Source of the DNA: Vibrio gallaecicus
Lineage (GTDB): Bacteria > Pseudomonadota > Gammaproteobacteria > Enterobacterales > Vibrionaceae
Direction: 5' to 3'
Length of the DNA: 64,000 bases
Assembly: GCF_024347495.1 (NCBI RefSeq)
Contig: NZ_AP025490.1
Coordinates: 434,001-498,000 of the forward strand
Under the pieces are notes generated by a model. It worked only from the letters and a program-made list of their open reading frames with translations, had not been told where the DNA came from and made no database searches. Positions 1 to 10,780 of this stretch are shown piece by piece. How positions within the stretch are numbered: the first letter of the stretch is position 1; each line of letters starts with the position of its first letter. The translations under genes were made by a program, and so were the position numbers.

Positions 1-268
1 CAATACGCTCGGCTTCTTGGTTTTGAATGGTATCAATGATCAGCTTCTCAAGGACTTGTTCAATCAGTACATCTTCAGATGGCAGAGCTTGGCTACTTTT
101 CTTTGCATTAGCGCGAAGTGTTTTTAATGATGTATCAATATCACTTTGTAATATGACACCTTCATTCACAATGACTTTTACTTTATCTAATTCAACTGGT
201 GCTGCGTGAACGGCTGAAAAGCTACATGCAGTTGCAATAGCAAGTAGGGTTTGTTTCCACAATTTCAT
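1..268 (-). CDS. surA: SurA periplasmic chaperone / peptidyl-prolyl isomerase (N-terminal part, truncated by window edge)
   Basis: Reading from the ATG at 268 gives an export signal (MKLWKQTLLAIATACSFSAVHA) and then the SurA N-terminal motif LDKVKVIVNEGVILQSDID, with no stop before the window edge. SurA escorts unfolded outer-membrane proteins across the periplasm and is a main chaperone for LptD. The N-terminal chaperone module visible here precedes two parvulin domains in the family; those lie outside the window. The gene starts 45 bp after the lptD stop on the same strand, the usual lptD-surA order, so co-transcription is likely. Confidence 0.93.
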   Translation of the reverse strand, partial: MKLWKQTLLAIATACSFSAVHAAPVELDKVKVIVNEGVILQSDIDTSLKTLRANAKKSSQALPSEDVLIEQVLEKLIIDTIQNQEAERI

Positions 269-313
269 TTGTAGTCCTTTGAAACTTATTGATTCAACAT
301 CAATAAAGAAAAA

Positions 314-2668
314 TTAGTTATTTAAGAAGAATGGGCGACCATATTCAAGAGAGTTACCTGAGCTGTCATAACCCTTTTCTGTAGAACCTGAGCCAATATT
401 GGTGCCAAAACCAACAATACCAAAGTTAATGCTGAAGTTATTTTCATACTCAGGATTTGAATCTGGATTCGCGTAGCCGGTGTCACCAGACCAATTTCTC
501 AACTCGTTGCTGTATGTCATGCCTACATACCAACAATCAGAGGTGTAGCGCAGATTTGCTAGCCATTCAATCGCAATATCTTCGTTCATATCATGATAGT
601 ACTGAGCGCTGGCATACCAGTTTTGTGTGAATTGGTAACCACTGACTATACCTGCTTGGGAAATACCTTCTCGAGTAATTGAGTTAATATCAGGAATACT
701 TTCACCGACGTTATCATCAATATACTCTTTCGTTACGTAGCGATAGTTTGTTTGAACAAAACCTTTATCCAGCTTGTATTCAAAGGTGCTATTTGCGAGT
801 TGCATTGACCCTGAATCAATGTCGTACTGAACGCCACCATGATAGAAAAAGTAATCGTCATAATTGAAGTCTACTTCTACAGCCCAAGAAGAATAATTTG
901 ATTTTGACTCTTCTGTGTTATTGGCATCTGGCGATTTTGTATCTTTATCAATAAAGAAAATTTGGCCGAAGGAAACATTCAAGCGCTCTTTGTAAGCATC
1001 ATCATAAAAGCGGGATGATGCACCGTAGCTTAGTTGATTTGCTGCTGCTATTCGGTCTACGCCACTGTATTTCCGGCTACGGAAAAGTCCATAGTAGTCG
1101 GTTTGAAGTAAAGTCGTATCGTAGTAGCCAATATCATTTTGATCTTCTTCCGGTACAAAAAGGTACTGCACTTGAGGTTCTAGTGTTTGGGTGTAACCAT
1201 TTAGAACCGTGGTATCGCGTTCTAAAACAAGCCCAGCATGGCTTCTAAATTCAGGAATAATTCGTGAAACTTTTTCTTCAAGCCCTTCGTAACTTGAACC
1301 CGTTGTTGTATCAACACCATTAAGGTCTTGTTGGTAGTAGGTTCCGAGAACTCGAGCCTCAGTTGTCCAGGTACCCCAAGTTGTACTTAGTGGAACTTTA
1401 ACACCTGGTTCTATATGTACTCTCGTCGCTGACGGCTTACCTGCTGCGTCTGTATCAAAACGTGATAAATGAGACTTCATGTCTATTTCGACGATATCCC
1501 ATACGATAGGTGCATAATAGTTAAATTTAAGCTGTGGCATCAACCTATACGGTTGGTTACCTTCTTCCGTTAAGACTTGGAAATCACGAACTGCAAGCGA
1601 TGTATCCCAGTTTTGGGTACGATAAGCCACTTCTCCGGTTTGCAATAGTTGCCCATCTTCTCGATTACCGATTGAAGAGTCGACATCGGTAAAGTAGTTA
1701 ACATCACTAACTTGAGAGTAATCGACATTGAATTTCCAAGATTCTTGGTAAATACCATCAAAGGTAAACTGCCCCCCCCAACGGTTACCTTCTGTTGGGT
1801 ATTTTTGATCATCATAGAGGTATTCAGATTTTATGCTGCCTTGACCAAAGTGGGTGAGGTAGCGGAATTCGGAATTAAGCTGAGTGCCTCTTTCCTGCAT
1901 CTGTTTCAACGTGGCTTCAAGGTCGTAATTTGGTGCAATGTTCCAATAAAATGGAATCTCGGTTTCAAAACCATCGCTGGAGCCATAAGAAACGGTTGGA
2001 TAAAGGAAGCCCGTTTTACGAGTGTCACCCACGGGAACTGTCATGTATGGAAGGTAAAAAACAGGCACACTTTGTATTTCAAAGCGGGGGTTAATAAGAG
2101 TGGCTTGTTCCTCATTTTGGTCTAATTGAATACTAGACGCTTTGAGTCTCCACGAATTATCACCTTCAGGACACGAAGTAATTGAGCCATCAGTCATTTC
2201 ATAGATAGCTTTGCCCGTTTTCGTTATATATATCGCTTCGCCACGACCTTGTTCACATAAAAACTCATATTGTGTATCTTCTAACTCAAATTCATTTGTT
2301 GTTAGATTATTGGTCACTTTGCTGGATGTAGCTTTAACTTGGCCATCATTGAAAGTAACATCACCCTCAGCCACGACAATATTTTCTTGCTGATGTAGAG
2401 TGACTTTATCGGCAAGAATAATTTTGTTTCCTTGCGTGACTTTTACGTCTCCAGAGTAACTGGCTTTTTGACCGTTAATCGCTTCAAGTCGATCGGCTTC
2501 AACTTGTGCTGGTAATTGAAGGTCTGAATTATCCGAAGGCGTGATCAAGCATTGATCTGCAGAGGGCATTTCCTGCACACTGTCTTTGGTTGTTTCAGCT
2601 TGAGTTGTCGGCACAAATAATGCGGTGCTAATAGAAGCAGCTAACAGAGTGCGGGAGAAACATTGCAT
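314..2668 (-). CDS. lptD: LPS-assembly protein LptD
   Basis: 784 residues, the usual length. A signal peptide (about 1-24, ending TTQA) is followed by an LptA-like jellyroll region (about 50-190: [29 protein letters not shown]) and a long beta-barrel rich in aromatic and charged strands ending in FLNN. With lipoprotein LptE it inserts lipopolysaccharide into the outer leaflet of the outer membrane. Mature cysteines are at 40, 138, 166 and 712. The E. coli protein has two adjacent C-terminal cysteines (724/725), so the single Cys here means the disulfide arrangement may differ in detail. It lies upstream of surA and divergent from djlA. No strong ribosome-binding site precedes the ATG. Confidence 0.97.
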   Translation of the reverse strand: MQCFSRTLLAASISTALFVPTTQAETTKDSVQEMPSADQCLITPSDNSDLQLPAQVEADRLEAINGQKASYSGDVKVTQGNKIILADKVTLHQQENIVVAEGDVTFNDGQVKATSSKVTNNLTTNEFELEDTQYEFLCEQGRGEAIYITKTGKAIYEMTDGSITSCPEGDNSWRLKASSIQLDQNEEQATLINPRFEIQSVPVFYLPYMTVPVGDTRKTGFLYPTVSYGSSDGFETEIPFYWNIAPNYDLEATLKQMQERGTQLNSEFRYLTHFGQGSIKSEYLYDDQKYPTEGNRWGGQFTFDGIYQESWKFNVDYSQVSDVNYFTDVDSSIGNREDGQLLQTGEVAYRTQNWDTSLAVRDFQVLTEEGNQPYRLMPQLKFNYYAPIVWDIVEIDMKSHLSRFDTDAAGKPSATRVHIEPGVKVPLSTTWGTWTTEARVLGTYYQQDLNGVDTTTGSSYEGLEEKVSRIIPEFRSHAGLVLERDTTVLNGYTQTLEPQVQYLFVPEEDQNDIGYYDTTLLQTDYYGLFRSRKYSGVDRIAAANQLSYGASSRFYDDAYKERLNVSFGQIFFIDKDTKSPDANNTEESKSNYSSWAVEVDFNYDDYFFYHGGVQYDIDSGSMQLANSTFEYKLDKGFVQTNYRYVTKEYIDDNVGESIPDINSITREGISQAGIVSGYQFTQNWYASAQYYHDMNEDIAIEWLANLRYTSDCWYVGMTYSNELRNWSGDTGYANPDSNPEYENNFSINFGIVGFGTNIGSGSTEKGYDSSGNSLEYGRPFFLNN

Positions 2669-2816
2669 GAAGTGAACGATCCTATGTCACAAAAAGAAGG
2701 GCTGATTTAATATCAATCCACTGAATAAAGCGCTTTCCTTATGATAAAGGAAATAATGGCATCAGGCACTATAAGACCGCGTTACTCGAAAAAAATTCAT
2801 TGATAGAGAACACATA

Positions 2817-3671
2817 ATGCAGATATTTGGCAAAATCTTAGGAGCCTTCTTTGGCTTTTTGTTTGGCGGCCCTTTAGGTCTGATCTTCGGGCTTTTTTTA
2901 GGGCACCAATTCGATAAAGCTCGTCGCTTGAATCAATCGGGGTTTAATTCTTCAGGTTTTGGTCGCGGTCCGAATCAAGCAGAAAAGCAGAATGAGTTCT
3001 TTAAAGCTGCTTTTGCTGTTATGGGGCATGTAGCGAAAGCAAAAGGTCAAGTGACACGAGAAGAGATTCAGCTAGCTTCCACTATGATGGAACGGATGAA
3101 TTTGCACGGTGAGCAGCGTAAAGCAGCACAAGATGCCTTTCGAGAGGGCAAAGAAAGCGACTTTCCGCTTAATGATATTTTAGAGCGAGTAAAAATTTCT
3201 TCAGGTGGTCGATTTGATTTACTTCAATTCTTCCTTGAATTGCAAGTGTCTGCAGCATTTGCTGATGGTGATTTACACCCTAGTGAAAGAGAAGTTCTGC
3301 ACAGAATTGCGCGAGGGCTAGGTTTTTCTTCTGAGCAATTAGAGCGTCGTTTACAAATGCAAGAAGCTGCTTTTCGTTTTCAGCAGCAAGGTGGAAGCTT
3401 TGGTGGTCAGCAAGGGGCTGGTCAATCCTCGGGTTGGCAACAGGCTTCACAGCAAAATCAATTGGCAGACGCGTTTAAAGTTCTTGGTGTAAGTGAAAGT
3501 GCTGAGGGTAAAGAGGTTAAGAAAGCCTACCGTAAACTGATGAATGAGCATCACCCAGATAAACTGATGGCGAAAGGTTTACCGCCTGAAATGATGAATG
3601 TTGCGAAAGAGAAATCGCAAGAAATTCAGAATGCTTATGACCTAATTAAGAAGGTTAAAGGCTTTAAGTGA
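2817..3671 (+). CDS. djlA: DjlA, membrane-anchored DnaJ-like co-chaperone
   Basis: 284 residues. The N-terminal segment (about 5-27) is a glycine-rich transmembrane helix (FGKILGAFFGFLFGGPLGLIFG), typical of the DjlA dimerising anchor. A TerB-like helical domain follows (about 55-170, containing AFADGDLHPSEREVLHRIA), then a Gln/Gly-rich linker (about 185-220) and a C-terminal J domain with the HPD motif (EHHPDKLMAKG). The family stimulates DnaK at the inner-membrane face and affects envelope stress responses and capsule. It is divergent from lptD across a 148-bp spacer, the conserved gamma-proteobacterial arrangement. Confidence 0.96.
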   Translation: MQIFGKILGAFFGFLFGGPLGLIFGLFLGHQFDKARRLNQSGFNSSGFGRGPNQAEKQNEFFKAAFAVMGHVAKAKGQVTREEIQLASTMMERMNLHGEQRKAAQDAFREGKESDFPLNDILERVKISSGGRFDLLQFFLELQVSAAFADGDLHPSEREVLHRIARGLGFSSEQLERRLQMQEAAFRFQQQGGSFGGQQGAGQSSGWQQASQQNQLADAFKVLGVSESAEGKEVKKAYRKLMNEHHPDKLMAKGLPPEMMNVAKEKSQEIQNAYDLIKKVKGFK

Positions 3672-3728
3672 TCGAACACTAAACCGAGAAATAACAAAAT
3701 CACTCGGTTGTTTATTAAAGGGAATTAT

Positions 3729-4274
3729 ATGACAGTAACTTATCATGGTGTTCTAGAGTTTTGGTTTGATGAACTGACGCCTAAGGACTGGTTTGCTGGT
3801 GGTGAAGAGATTGATGCTTTGATTGAATCCCGTTTTTCTGAACTGCACAAAGCAGCCATTCAAGGTGAACTATTTGAATGGCGCCAAACCGCTCAAGGGC
3901 GTTTAGCTGAGATTATTGTGCTGGACCAGTTTTCTAGGAATATTGGCAGAAATAGCCCTACTGCATTTTTGGCTGATCCAATGGCTTTAGCTTTAGCTCA
4001 GGAAGCAGTTGCGGGCGGCTTTGATCATCAGCTTAACCAACAGCAGAAAAGCTTTTTGTATATGCCTTATATGCATAGCGAATCTTTGCTTATGCATGAA
4101 CAAGCTGTTGGGCTTTTTTCTCAAACGGGATTGGAAAATAATCTAGATTTTGAGTTTAAGCACAAGGTGATTATCGAACGATTCGGCCGTTATCCTCATC
4201 GGAATGAGGTATTAGGAAGAACTTCGACTGAGGATGAAATTGAGTTTCTGCAGCAGCCAGGCTCAAGCTTTTAA
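3729..4274 (+). CDS. DUF924 family protein
   Basis: About 181 residues. The motif content (VLEFWFDELTPKDWF, LAEIIVLDQFSRNIGRNSPTAFLADPMAL, KSFLYMPYMHSESLLMHEQAV, FEFKHKVIIERFGRYPHRNEVLGR) is the DUF924 signature. This is an all-helical, TPR-like cytosolic family of unknown function. I chose the ATG at 3729 because AAAGGGA lies just upstream and the family starts near TYHGVLEFWF; an in-frame TTG at 3708 is less likely. It follows djlA by 57 bp and is closed by a terminator at 4302-4341, so it may be read with djlA. Confidence 0.85.
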   Translation: MTVTYHGVLEFWFDELTPKDWFAGGEEIDALIESRFSELHKAAIQGELFEWRQTAQGRLAEIIVLDQFSRNIGRNSPTAFLADPMALALAQEAVAGGFDHQLNQQQKSFLYMPYMHSESLLMHEQAVGLFSQTGLENNLDFEFKHKVIIERFGRYPHRNEVLGRTSTEDEIEFLQQPGSSF

Positions 4275-4301
4275 TGGTCGAACTACGGTCAAATAACTGA
4301 G

Positions 4302-4341
4302 AAGAGGCTAATGGTTAATAAAAGCCATTAGCCTCTTTTTA
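4302..4341. terminator. Bidirectional rho-independent terminator between DUF924 and DUF547 genes
   Basis: A 13-bp stem (AAGAGGCTAATGG with CCATTAGCCTCTT) is flanked by A- and T-rich tracts on both sides. It can serve the plus-strand DUF924 gene and the converging DUF547 gene. Confidence 0.85.
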
Positions 4342-4371
4342 TTTAACGTTATCGATATTTTTGTGTTGATA

Positions 4372-5154
4372 TTAGTCTACTTGATTAAGCGACCAATCGT
4401 AGTCATAACTGATTTTATTAGTGTTCGTTACCGGCTTTGTTCGATATTGATCTAAGTGTTGAATGAGTTGTTTTTCTGTACCAAAATCCACAGCAAACCA
4501 TTCGTAAATCGATGATAGTTGAAGCTTATTATTTTCAATCAACACGCCTTTATTGCTATTAATATACTCAGTTGCCGCTTGTTCTAATAAGGTCTCAGTG
4601 TTGTCTGAGGTAAAAGCTTCAGACTGTAAGTTAGGGCAACCCAAACTTGCACAGTTCACTGCATAATGCGTACGCGGATCTTGCCAAATAGGTCTTAGGA
4701 TTCGATGTTCAATGTCATTGAGTGTTAGTGACTTACCATTGACCACTACCACGTCATCTCCCCAGGGACCGAAACTAAATAGCCCACCGAGTTTAGTGAT
4801 GGATTTAATCGGGTAAGCATTGAGAATTAAATCGACAGTCACTGCGTTATATAGGTTAACCCAGTAGGCATACTGCTCAGCTTTTGAATAGTCTATCGGA
4901 TTTACCTGTTCCAATAGCTTGATGTACTGTTCCAGCTTTGCTTTGTCTTCAGTGCTCACCGCTTGATAATGTACTAGGGTGTGTTGACCTTGTTTAACTA
5001 AATAGCTATCGAGGAATTGCTGCCAATCTTGGTGGGAGACTTGTGTTGGGTTTGCTTCATTACTTTGCTTCCAGTATGGCCACAGTTCGGATTTAGGCGC
5101 AGACCAAGCTAAGGTTGAGAAAAGTAGGCTGACAATTAAAAGTAGTTGTTTCAT
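4372..5154 (-). CDS. Exported DUF547 protein
   Basis: About 260 residues from the ATG at 5154, preceded by CAGGAGAATGCC; a longer frame from 5196 would bury the signal peptide. Residues 1-18 (MKQLLLIVSLLFSTLAWSA) form a signal peptide. The body carries DUF547 motifs: YWVNLYNAVTVDLILNAYPIKSI, GPWGDDVVVVNGKSLTLNDIEHRILRP, DPRTHYAVNCASLGCPNL, and a C-terminal WFAVDFG. The conserved Asn/His/Cys residues suggest an enzymatic fold, but the family has no settled bacterial activity. It stands alone between two terminators on the leuD side. Confidence 0.85.
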   Translation of the reverse strand: MKQLLLIVSLLFSTLAWSAPKSELWPYWKQSNEANPTQVSHQDWQQFLDSYLVKQGQHTLVHYQAVSTEDKAKLEQYIKLLEQVNPIDYSKAEQYAYWVNLYNAVTVDLILNAYPIKSITKLGGLFSFGPWGDDVVVVNGKSLTLNDIEHRILRPIWQDPRTHYAVNCASLGCPNLQSEAFTSDNTETLLEQAATEYINSNKGVLIENNKLQLSSIYEWFAVDFGTEKQLIQHLDQYRTKPVTNTNKISYDYDWSLNQVD

Positions 5155-5257
5155 GGCATTCTCCTGATGACTGACTATTAAGACCTTACGGCTCACTATT
5201 TTCTTTCAGGCTCAGTTAAATAAAGATGTTGGTCTAATTAAAGAGGTTAAGCCAAAT

Positions 5258-5287
5258 AAAAAAGGCTGGCACTAGGCCAACCTTTTG
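5258..5287 (-). terminator. Terminator after leuABCD
   Basis: On the minus strand a stem AAAAGGTTGG / CCAGCCTTTT (one mismatch) is followed by a T run, about 40 bp past the leuD stop. This is a plausible operon end. Confidence 0.7.
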
Positions 5288-5324
5288 TGTGTACACAGAA
5301 CCGTGCAACTTTATCTTAGGTTTC

Positions 5325-5927
5325 TTATTTTAGGAAGCTTGGGATCTTAGCTTCAAACTCTGAAATCTTATCGGCATGCTGAAGTGTTAGACCGATATTA
5401 TCTAAGCCATTCAGTAAGCAGTGGCGACGGAACTCATCAATTTCAAACGAGTATTCTTTGCCGTTAGCGCTGACTTTCATTGCTTCTAAATCAACGTTGA
5501 TTTCAGCACCTTCAGTCGCTTCAACGAACTGGAAAATCTCATCAACTTCTTGCTCCGTTAGTCGAACAGGAACCATCTGGTTGTTGATTGAGTTGCCGTA
5601 GAAAATATCGGCAAAGCTTGGAGCGATCATCACTTGAATGCCGTAGTCGGCAAGTGCCCACGGTGCGTGTTCACGAGATGAACCACAACCAAAGTTCTCA
5701 CGAGCCAATAGAATCGATGCACCTTGGTAGCGTGGTTCGTTCATCACAAATTCAGGGTTTGGTTGCTGACCAGCATCATCTAGGAAGCGCCAGTCGTGGA
5801 ATAAATGCTTACCAAACCCAATGCGGTTAACTTTCTGTAAGAACTGCTTTGGAATGATAGCATCTGTATCAATGTTGGCCGTATCTAGAGGAACGACTAA
5901 TCCGGTGTGTTGTTGAAAACCTGACAT
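5325..5927 (-). CDS. leuD: 3-isopropylmalate dehydratase small subunit
   Basis: 200 residues, normal length. It carries the aconitase swivel-domain signatures [22 protein letters not shown] near the N-terminus and [20 protein letters not shown] around residue 75. With LeuC it isomerises 2-isopropylmalate to 3-isopropylmalate in leucine synthesis. It starts 14 bp after the leuC stop, so translation is probably coupled. It is the last gene of leuABCD, with a terminator downstream. Confidence 0.98.
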   Translation of the reverse strand: MSGFQQHTGLVVPLDTANIDTDAIIPKQFLQKVNRIGFGKHLFHDWRFLDDAGQQPNPEFVMNEPRYQGASILLARENFGCGSSREHAPWALADYGIQVMIAPSFADIFYGNSINNQMVPVRLTEQEVDEIFQFVEATEGAEINVDLEAMKVSANGKEYSFEIDEFRRHCLLNGLDNIGLTLQHADKISEFEAKIPSFLK

Positions 5928-5941
5928 GTTAAATCCTCTAA

Positions 5942-7354
5942 TTAAAGTTCACGAATATCGACAAAGTGACCAGCGATAGCCGCTGCGGCCGCCATTGCTG
6001 GGCTAACTAGGTGCGTACGACCATCACGGCCTTGGCGACCTTCAAAGTTACGGTTTGATGTAGAAGCACAGCGCTCTTGTGGACCTAAGCGGTCGTTGTT
6101 CATTGCAAGACACATCGAACAACCTGGTAAGCGCCATTCGAAGCCGGCTTCTTTAAAGATAACATCTAAGCCTTCTGCTTCTGCTTGTGCTTTTACTTGC
6201 TCAGAACCTGGGACGATTAATGCTTGAACATGTTTCGCAACTTGACGACCTTTCGCTACCGCTGCTGCTGCACGCATGTCTTCGATGCGAGAGTTAGTGC
6301 AAGAACCAACAAACACTTTATCGACATTGTAGTCAGATAGAGATTTACCCGCCTCAAGCCCCATGTAAGCCAAAGCTTTTTCTGCCGATGCTTTTTCTAC
6401 AGGGTCAGCGAAGCTTTCTGGTGCTGGAATCGGTGTGTCTACCGAAATAACCTGACCTGGGTTAGTCCCCCAAGTAACTTGTGGTTTGATGTCTGCTGCT
6501 TCTAACGTTACAACGGCATCGAATTCAGCATCAGCATCGGTTTTCAATGTGTTCCAGTATTCAATAGCTGCGTCTAAGTCTTCGCCCTCTGGAGAGAACT
6601 TACGGCCTTTGATGTATTCGTATGTCGTTGCATCTGGAGCGATTAAGCCTGCTTTCGCGCCCAGTTCGATCGCCATGTTACATACCGTCATACGACCTTC
6701 CATCGTAAGGTCAGTGATTGCCTCACCACAGAACTCAACCACGTAGCCTGTACCGCCGGCTGCCGTAGTCTTACCAATGATCGCTAGTACAATATCTTTA
6801 GCTGTGATACCTGGAGTAACCTTACCTTTTACTTCGATCTTCATAGTTTTAGCGCGAGCTTGTTTTAGCGTTTGAGTTGCTAGAACGTGCTCAACTTCAG
6901 AAGTACCGATACCGAATGCCAATGAACCAAATGCACCGTGAGTCGCGGTATGCGAGTCACCACACACAATCGTCATGCCCGGAAGAGTAATACCTAGCTC
7001 TGGCCCCATCACGTGCACAATACCTTGGTATTTGTGGTTTAGGTCGTAAAGCGTCACACCAAACTCTTTACAGTTCTTCGATAGCGTTTCCATCTGAATA
7101 CGAGCCATCTCACCAGAAGCGTTGATATCTTTAGTTTGTGTCGATACGTTGTGATCCATAGTCGCGAAAGTCTTGTTCACTTGGCGAACGTTACGACCTT
7201 TTTCACGCAGACCATCAAAAGCTTGTGGCGACGTAACTTCATGGACTAGGTGGCGATCGATATAAAGAATTGGAGTTTCGCCTTTAGCTGCAACTGCAAC
7301 ATGAGCGTCATAAACTTTTTCGTATAAGGTTTTTGCTTGCTGGTTTGTCGACAT
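5942..7354 (-). CDS. leuC: 3-isopropylmalate dehydratase large subunit
   Basis: About 470 residues from the ATG at 7354 ([19 protein letters not shown]), preceded by a GGAAGAAA ribosome-binding site; an upstream in-frame ATG at 7396 lies in the leuB-leuC hairpin and is unlikely. Aconitase motifs are present: [44 protein letters not shown] and [10 protein letters not shown], which together supply the three cysteines of the [4Fe-4S] cluster. It forms the heterodimer with LeuD in the cytoplasm. Confidence 0.98.
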   Translation of the reverse strand: MSTNQQAKTLYEKVYDAHVAVAAKGETPILYIDRHLVHEVTSPQAFDGLREKGRNVRQVNKTFATMDHNVSTQTKDINASGEMARIQMETLSKNCKEFGVTLYDLNHKYQGIVHVMGPELGITLPGMTIVCGDSHTATHGAFGSLAFGIGTSEVEHVLATQTLKQARAKTMKIEVKGKVTPGITAKDIVLAIIGKTTAAGGTGYVVEFCGEAITDLTMEGRMTVCNMAIELGAKAGLIAPDATTYEYIKGRKFSPEGEDLDAAIEYWNTLKTDADAEFDAVVTLEAADIKPQVTWGTNPGQVISVDTPIPAPESFADPVEKASAEKALAYMGLEAGKSLSDYNVDKVFVGSCTNSRIEDMRAAAAVAKGRQVAKHVQALIVPGSEQVKAQAEAEGLDVIFKEAGFEWRLPGCSMCLAMNNDRLGPQERCASTSNRNFEGRQGRDGRTHLVSPAMAAAAAIAGHFVDIREL

Positions 7355-7392
7355 AGCTTTTCTTCCTTGGGGCATCAGTCCCAGTGTTTGTT

Positions 7393-7427
7393 TCAAGCCA
7401 AATCAAGATGTTTATGATTTGGCTTGA
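7393..7427 (-). repeat. Perfect 13-bp inverted repeat in the leuB-leuC spacer
   Basis: TCAAGCCAAATCA (7393-7405) and its exact reverse complement (7415-7427) enclose a 9-nt loop. No T run follows on the minus strand, so it is probably an mRNA processing or stabilising hairpin or a weak regulatory element rather than a terminator. It sits about 40 nt before the leuC start. Confidence 0.75.
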
Positions 7428-7454
7428 TATTATTCTTATGTGCTTGCTTTAATT

Positions 7455-7475
7455 TTAGAGCTTAGAGCTTAGAGC
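7455..7475. repeat. Three tandem TTAGAGC copies at the leuB 3' end
   Basis: TTAGAGC occurs three times in a row and ends directly before the leuB stop codon. A short tandem repeat of this kind can vary in copy number by slippage. Confidence 0.8.
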
Positions 7476-8576
<1,101 letters not shown>

Positions 8577-8619
8577 TTAATTCTAATACTGAGCTTAGTG
8601 TGCTCACTTTATTCTTTGT

Positions 8620-8699
8620 CCTTAGTGCCAAATAACCCCTCTTATTTAAAGCGTTCATGTCGCTCAACAGAGGTTGACACTAAGGTGTCTGTTATTTGG
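8620..8699 (-). other. Structured leuA-leuB intercistronic region
   Basis: Complementary arms are visible: CCAAATAAC (8628-8636) with GTTATTTGG (8691-8699); inside them CCTCT / AGAGG and a tight hairpin GACAC-TAAG-GTGTC (8676-8689). These fit a three-way junction. Alternatively CCTTAGTG (8620-8627) can pair with CACTAAGG (8678-8685), which would interleave with the first pair. No T run follows, so it is not an ordinary terminator. Confidence 0.55.
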
Positions 8700-8704
8700 T
8701 GTGT

Positions 8705-10252
8705 CTATTCTGCCGCGGCTTTATTTTGTTTCATTTCCGCAATTTGATCGGCACGGTGAATGCTATTGATTACATGTAATAGGGCTTCACCTGACGCTTC
8801 AACGATATCTGTTGAAATACCCGTTCCGTGGTATTTACGACCTTTGTAATTAGCGATGATATCGGCTTGACCTAAACCATCTTCACCTTCGCCTTTTGCT
8901 GTAAGGTCAAACTTATCTAGGACAATTTCATAACCAGTTACACGGTAGATACATTGGTAAAGTGCATCAACAGGACCATTACCCACAGCCGCTTCGCACT
9001 TCTCTTCATCACCACATTGAAGCTTGATACTCGTTGTAGACATAACACTACCAGATTGCACGCTTAGGTAGTTAAGTTTATAAAAGTCATCTTCATCACG
9101 AAGGTTAGAGAAGTACATTAGAGCTTCTAAGTCGTAGTCAAAGACTTGCCCTTTTCGGTCTGCTAGTTTTACAAAGTCATCATATAGTGAATTTAGATTG
9201 TACTCAGTTTCTTTATAACCCATTGCGTCCATATGGCTTTTCACAGCTGCTCGTCCAGAACGGCTGGTCAAGTTCAATGCTTTATTCTTAAGGCCAATAG
9301 ACTCAGGCGTCATGATTTCGTATGTGTTTTTATTCTTTAGCATGCCATCTTGGTGGATACCTGAAGAGTGGCTAAATGCATTAGCACCGACAATCGCTTT
9401 GTTGTCTTGAATTGGCATATGACAAAGTTGGCTAACTAACTTACTTGTACGGTGGATTTCGTCATATTTCAAACCAGTCGTTACGCCTAAAAGTTCTTCG
9501 CGCGTCTTGATGATCATCGCAATTTCTTCTAGTGAACAGTTACCCGCACGCTCACCGATACCATTTATTGTGCCTTCTACTTGACGAGCTCCTGCTTGAA
9601 CCGCGGCGATAGAGTTCGCAACAGACATGCCTAGGTCATCGTGACAGTGAACCGAAATGATTGCCTGGTCTATGTTTGGAACACGATTGAAAAGCGTTTG
9701 AATAATGCCACCAAATTCGTTAGGTACGGTGTAGCCAACGGTGTCTGGAATGTTGATCGTTTTAGCACCTGCGTTGATCGCGGCTTCAACCATACGACAT
9801 AAATTATCGATTGGTGTACGCCCTGCATCTTCACAAGAAAACTCAACGTCATCAGTGTAGTTACGAGCGTGTTTGACGGCTTTTACTGCCATCTCGACAA
9901 CATCGTCGTAGCTACGGCGTAGCTTATCTTGAACGTGAACCGTTGAGGTTGAAATGAAAGTGTGGATACGGAACTGCTCTGCAACTTTTAATGCTTCTGC
10001 TGCTGCGTCAATATCTTTTGCTACGGCACGAGAAAGAGCACAAATACGGCTACCTTTAATATTTCGTGCAATCGTTTGAACGGATTCAAAATCACCTGGA
10101 GAAGAAACTGGGAATCCAGCTTCGATAACATCTACACCCAGTCGTTCAAGCGCATATGCAATTTGTAACTTCTCTTTTACCGTTAGGCTTGCAGCCAATG
10201 CTTGCTCACCATCACGTAAGGTCGTATCAAAAATTATCACTTGATCGTTCAT
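8705..10252 (-). CDS. leuA: 2-isopropylmalate synthase
   Basis: 515 residues, normal length. The catalytic TIM barrel begins [19 protein letters not shown] (metal-binding Asp, catalytic Arg) and includes [24 protein letters not shown] with the two metal His residues. The C-terminal LeuA allosteric domain (about 390-510, [15 protein letters not shown] end) binds leucine for feedback inhibition. It condenses acetyl-CoA with 2-oxoisovalerate, the first committed step to leucine. It is the first structural gene of the operon and follows the leuL attenuator. Confidence 0.98.
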   Translation of the reverse strand: MNDQVIIFDTTLRDGEQALAASLTVKEKLQIAYALERLGVDVIEAGFPVSSPGDFESVQTIARNIKGSRICALSRAVAKDIDAAAEALKVAEQFRIHTFISTSTVHVQDKLRRSYDDVVEMAVKAVKHARNYTDDVEFSCEDAGRTPIDNLCRMVEAAINAGAKTINIPDTVGYTVPNEFGGIIQTLFNRVPNIDQAIISVHCHDDLGMSVANSIAAVQAGARQVEGTINGIGERAGNCSLEEIAMIIKTREELLGVTTGLKYDEIHRTSKLVSQLCHMPIQDNKAIVGANAFSHSSGIHQDGMLKNKNTYEIMTPESIGLKNKALNLTSRSGRAAVKSHMDAMGYKETEYNLNSLYDDFVKLADRKGQVFDYDLEALMYFSNLRDEDDFYKLNYLSVQSGSVMSTTSIKLQCGDEEKCEAAVGNGPVDALYQCIYRVTGYEIVLDKFDLTAKGEGEDGLGQADIIANYKGRKYHGTGISTDIVEASGEALLHVINSIHRADQIAEMKQNKAAAE

Positions 10253-10334
10253 GGGTGCTTCCTTATTTCGATATTAAATCGATTGCTATCCAGATTATTA
10301 TTAAGAATGATGTTCTTTAAGTGTCGTTAGTTAC

Positions 10335-10359
10335 AAAAAAACCCGCTTAGCGCGGGTTT
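10335..10359 (-). terminator. leu operon attenuator terminator
   Basis: On the minus strand the stem AAACCCGC / GCGGGTTT with a 5-nt loop is followed by a seven-T tract. It lies between the leuL leader ORF and leuA, exactly where an attenuator belongs. Stalling at leucine codons in leuL would be expected to favour an alternative fold that lets transcription enter leuA. Confidence 0.88.
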
Positions 10360-10387
10360 CATATTTGTGTGTATCTTTACCCACAAC

Positions 10388-10450
10388 TTACCCACGCGAT
10401 TGGTTCACGATAAGGAGAAGTTTCAGCAGTAGAGTAAAAGAAAAAGGCAT
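10388..10450 (-). CDS. leuL: leu operon leader peptide
   Basis: A 20-residue ORF (MPFSFTLLLKLLLIVNQSRG) contains six leucines in a seven-residue window (LLLKLLL, codons CTA CTG CTG AAA CTT CTC CTT). It precedes a strong terminator and leuA. Leucine-rich leader peptides of this kind control leu operons by attenuation: scarce Leu-tRNA stalls the ribosome and prevents terminator formation. The ribosome-binding site is weak (ACGGA, 11-12 nt upstream). The call rests on peptide content plus location. Confidence 0.88.
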   Translation of the reverse strand: MPFSFTLLLKLLLIVNQSRG

Positions 10451-10484
10451 TACACAAATATCCGTAAATAAACTGTTAACACCA

Positions 10485-10513
10485 TATTTACCGCAATTTA
10501 TTCTAGTCGTCAA
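10485..10513 (-). promoter_or_regulatory. Candidate leu operon promoter
   Basis: On the minus strand TTGACG (10508-10513) is separated by 17 bp from a weak -10 TAAATA (10485-10490). Transcription would start roughly 28 nt before leuL. The -35 is good and the -10 poor, so this is a moderate prediction. Confidence 0.4.
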
Positions 10514-10719
10514 ACGGGAAAATCCAATAAAAGCATCATGGGTACAATGATTCATTTGGTTTAATCTAAATAATTAAATAAATCCGGAGTTATATTCCGA
10601 GTATTGCGTTTTGTATGGATGTTGACGTTAGGTTGTCTCTGATAGGTGGGTTAAAGTTTTGTGTCGATCTTTTTTGTTGTTAACAATCGGCATAATGCTA
10701 TTCATAGTGGCTAGGTTAA

Positions 10720-10735
10720 TTAATCAATTGATTAA
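10720..10735. promoter_or_regulatory. Palindromic operator candidate upstream of tetR-RND operon
   Basis: TTAATCAATTGATTAA is a perfect 16-bp palindrome. Its half-site TTAATCA recurs in a second palindrome at 10781-10799, suggesting two binding sites for one dimeric regulator, most simply the TetR-family protein encoded next. Confidence 0.55.
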
Positions 10736-10780
10736 CTTTTGGTTAATTATTCTGCTTACCATTTTATATTGATAGTCTAG

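Noticed and set aside
10365..10550. Plus-strand 61-residue frame across the leu leader
   Set aside because: It is the antisense of the leuL/attenuator region and resembles no known protein.
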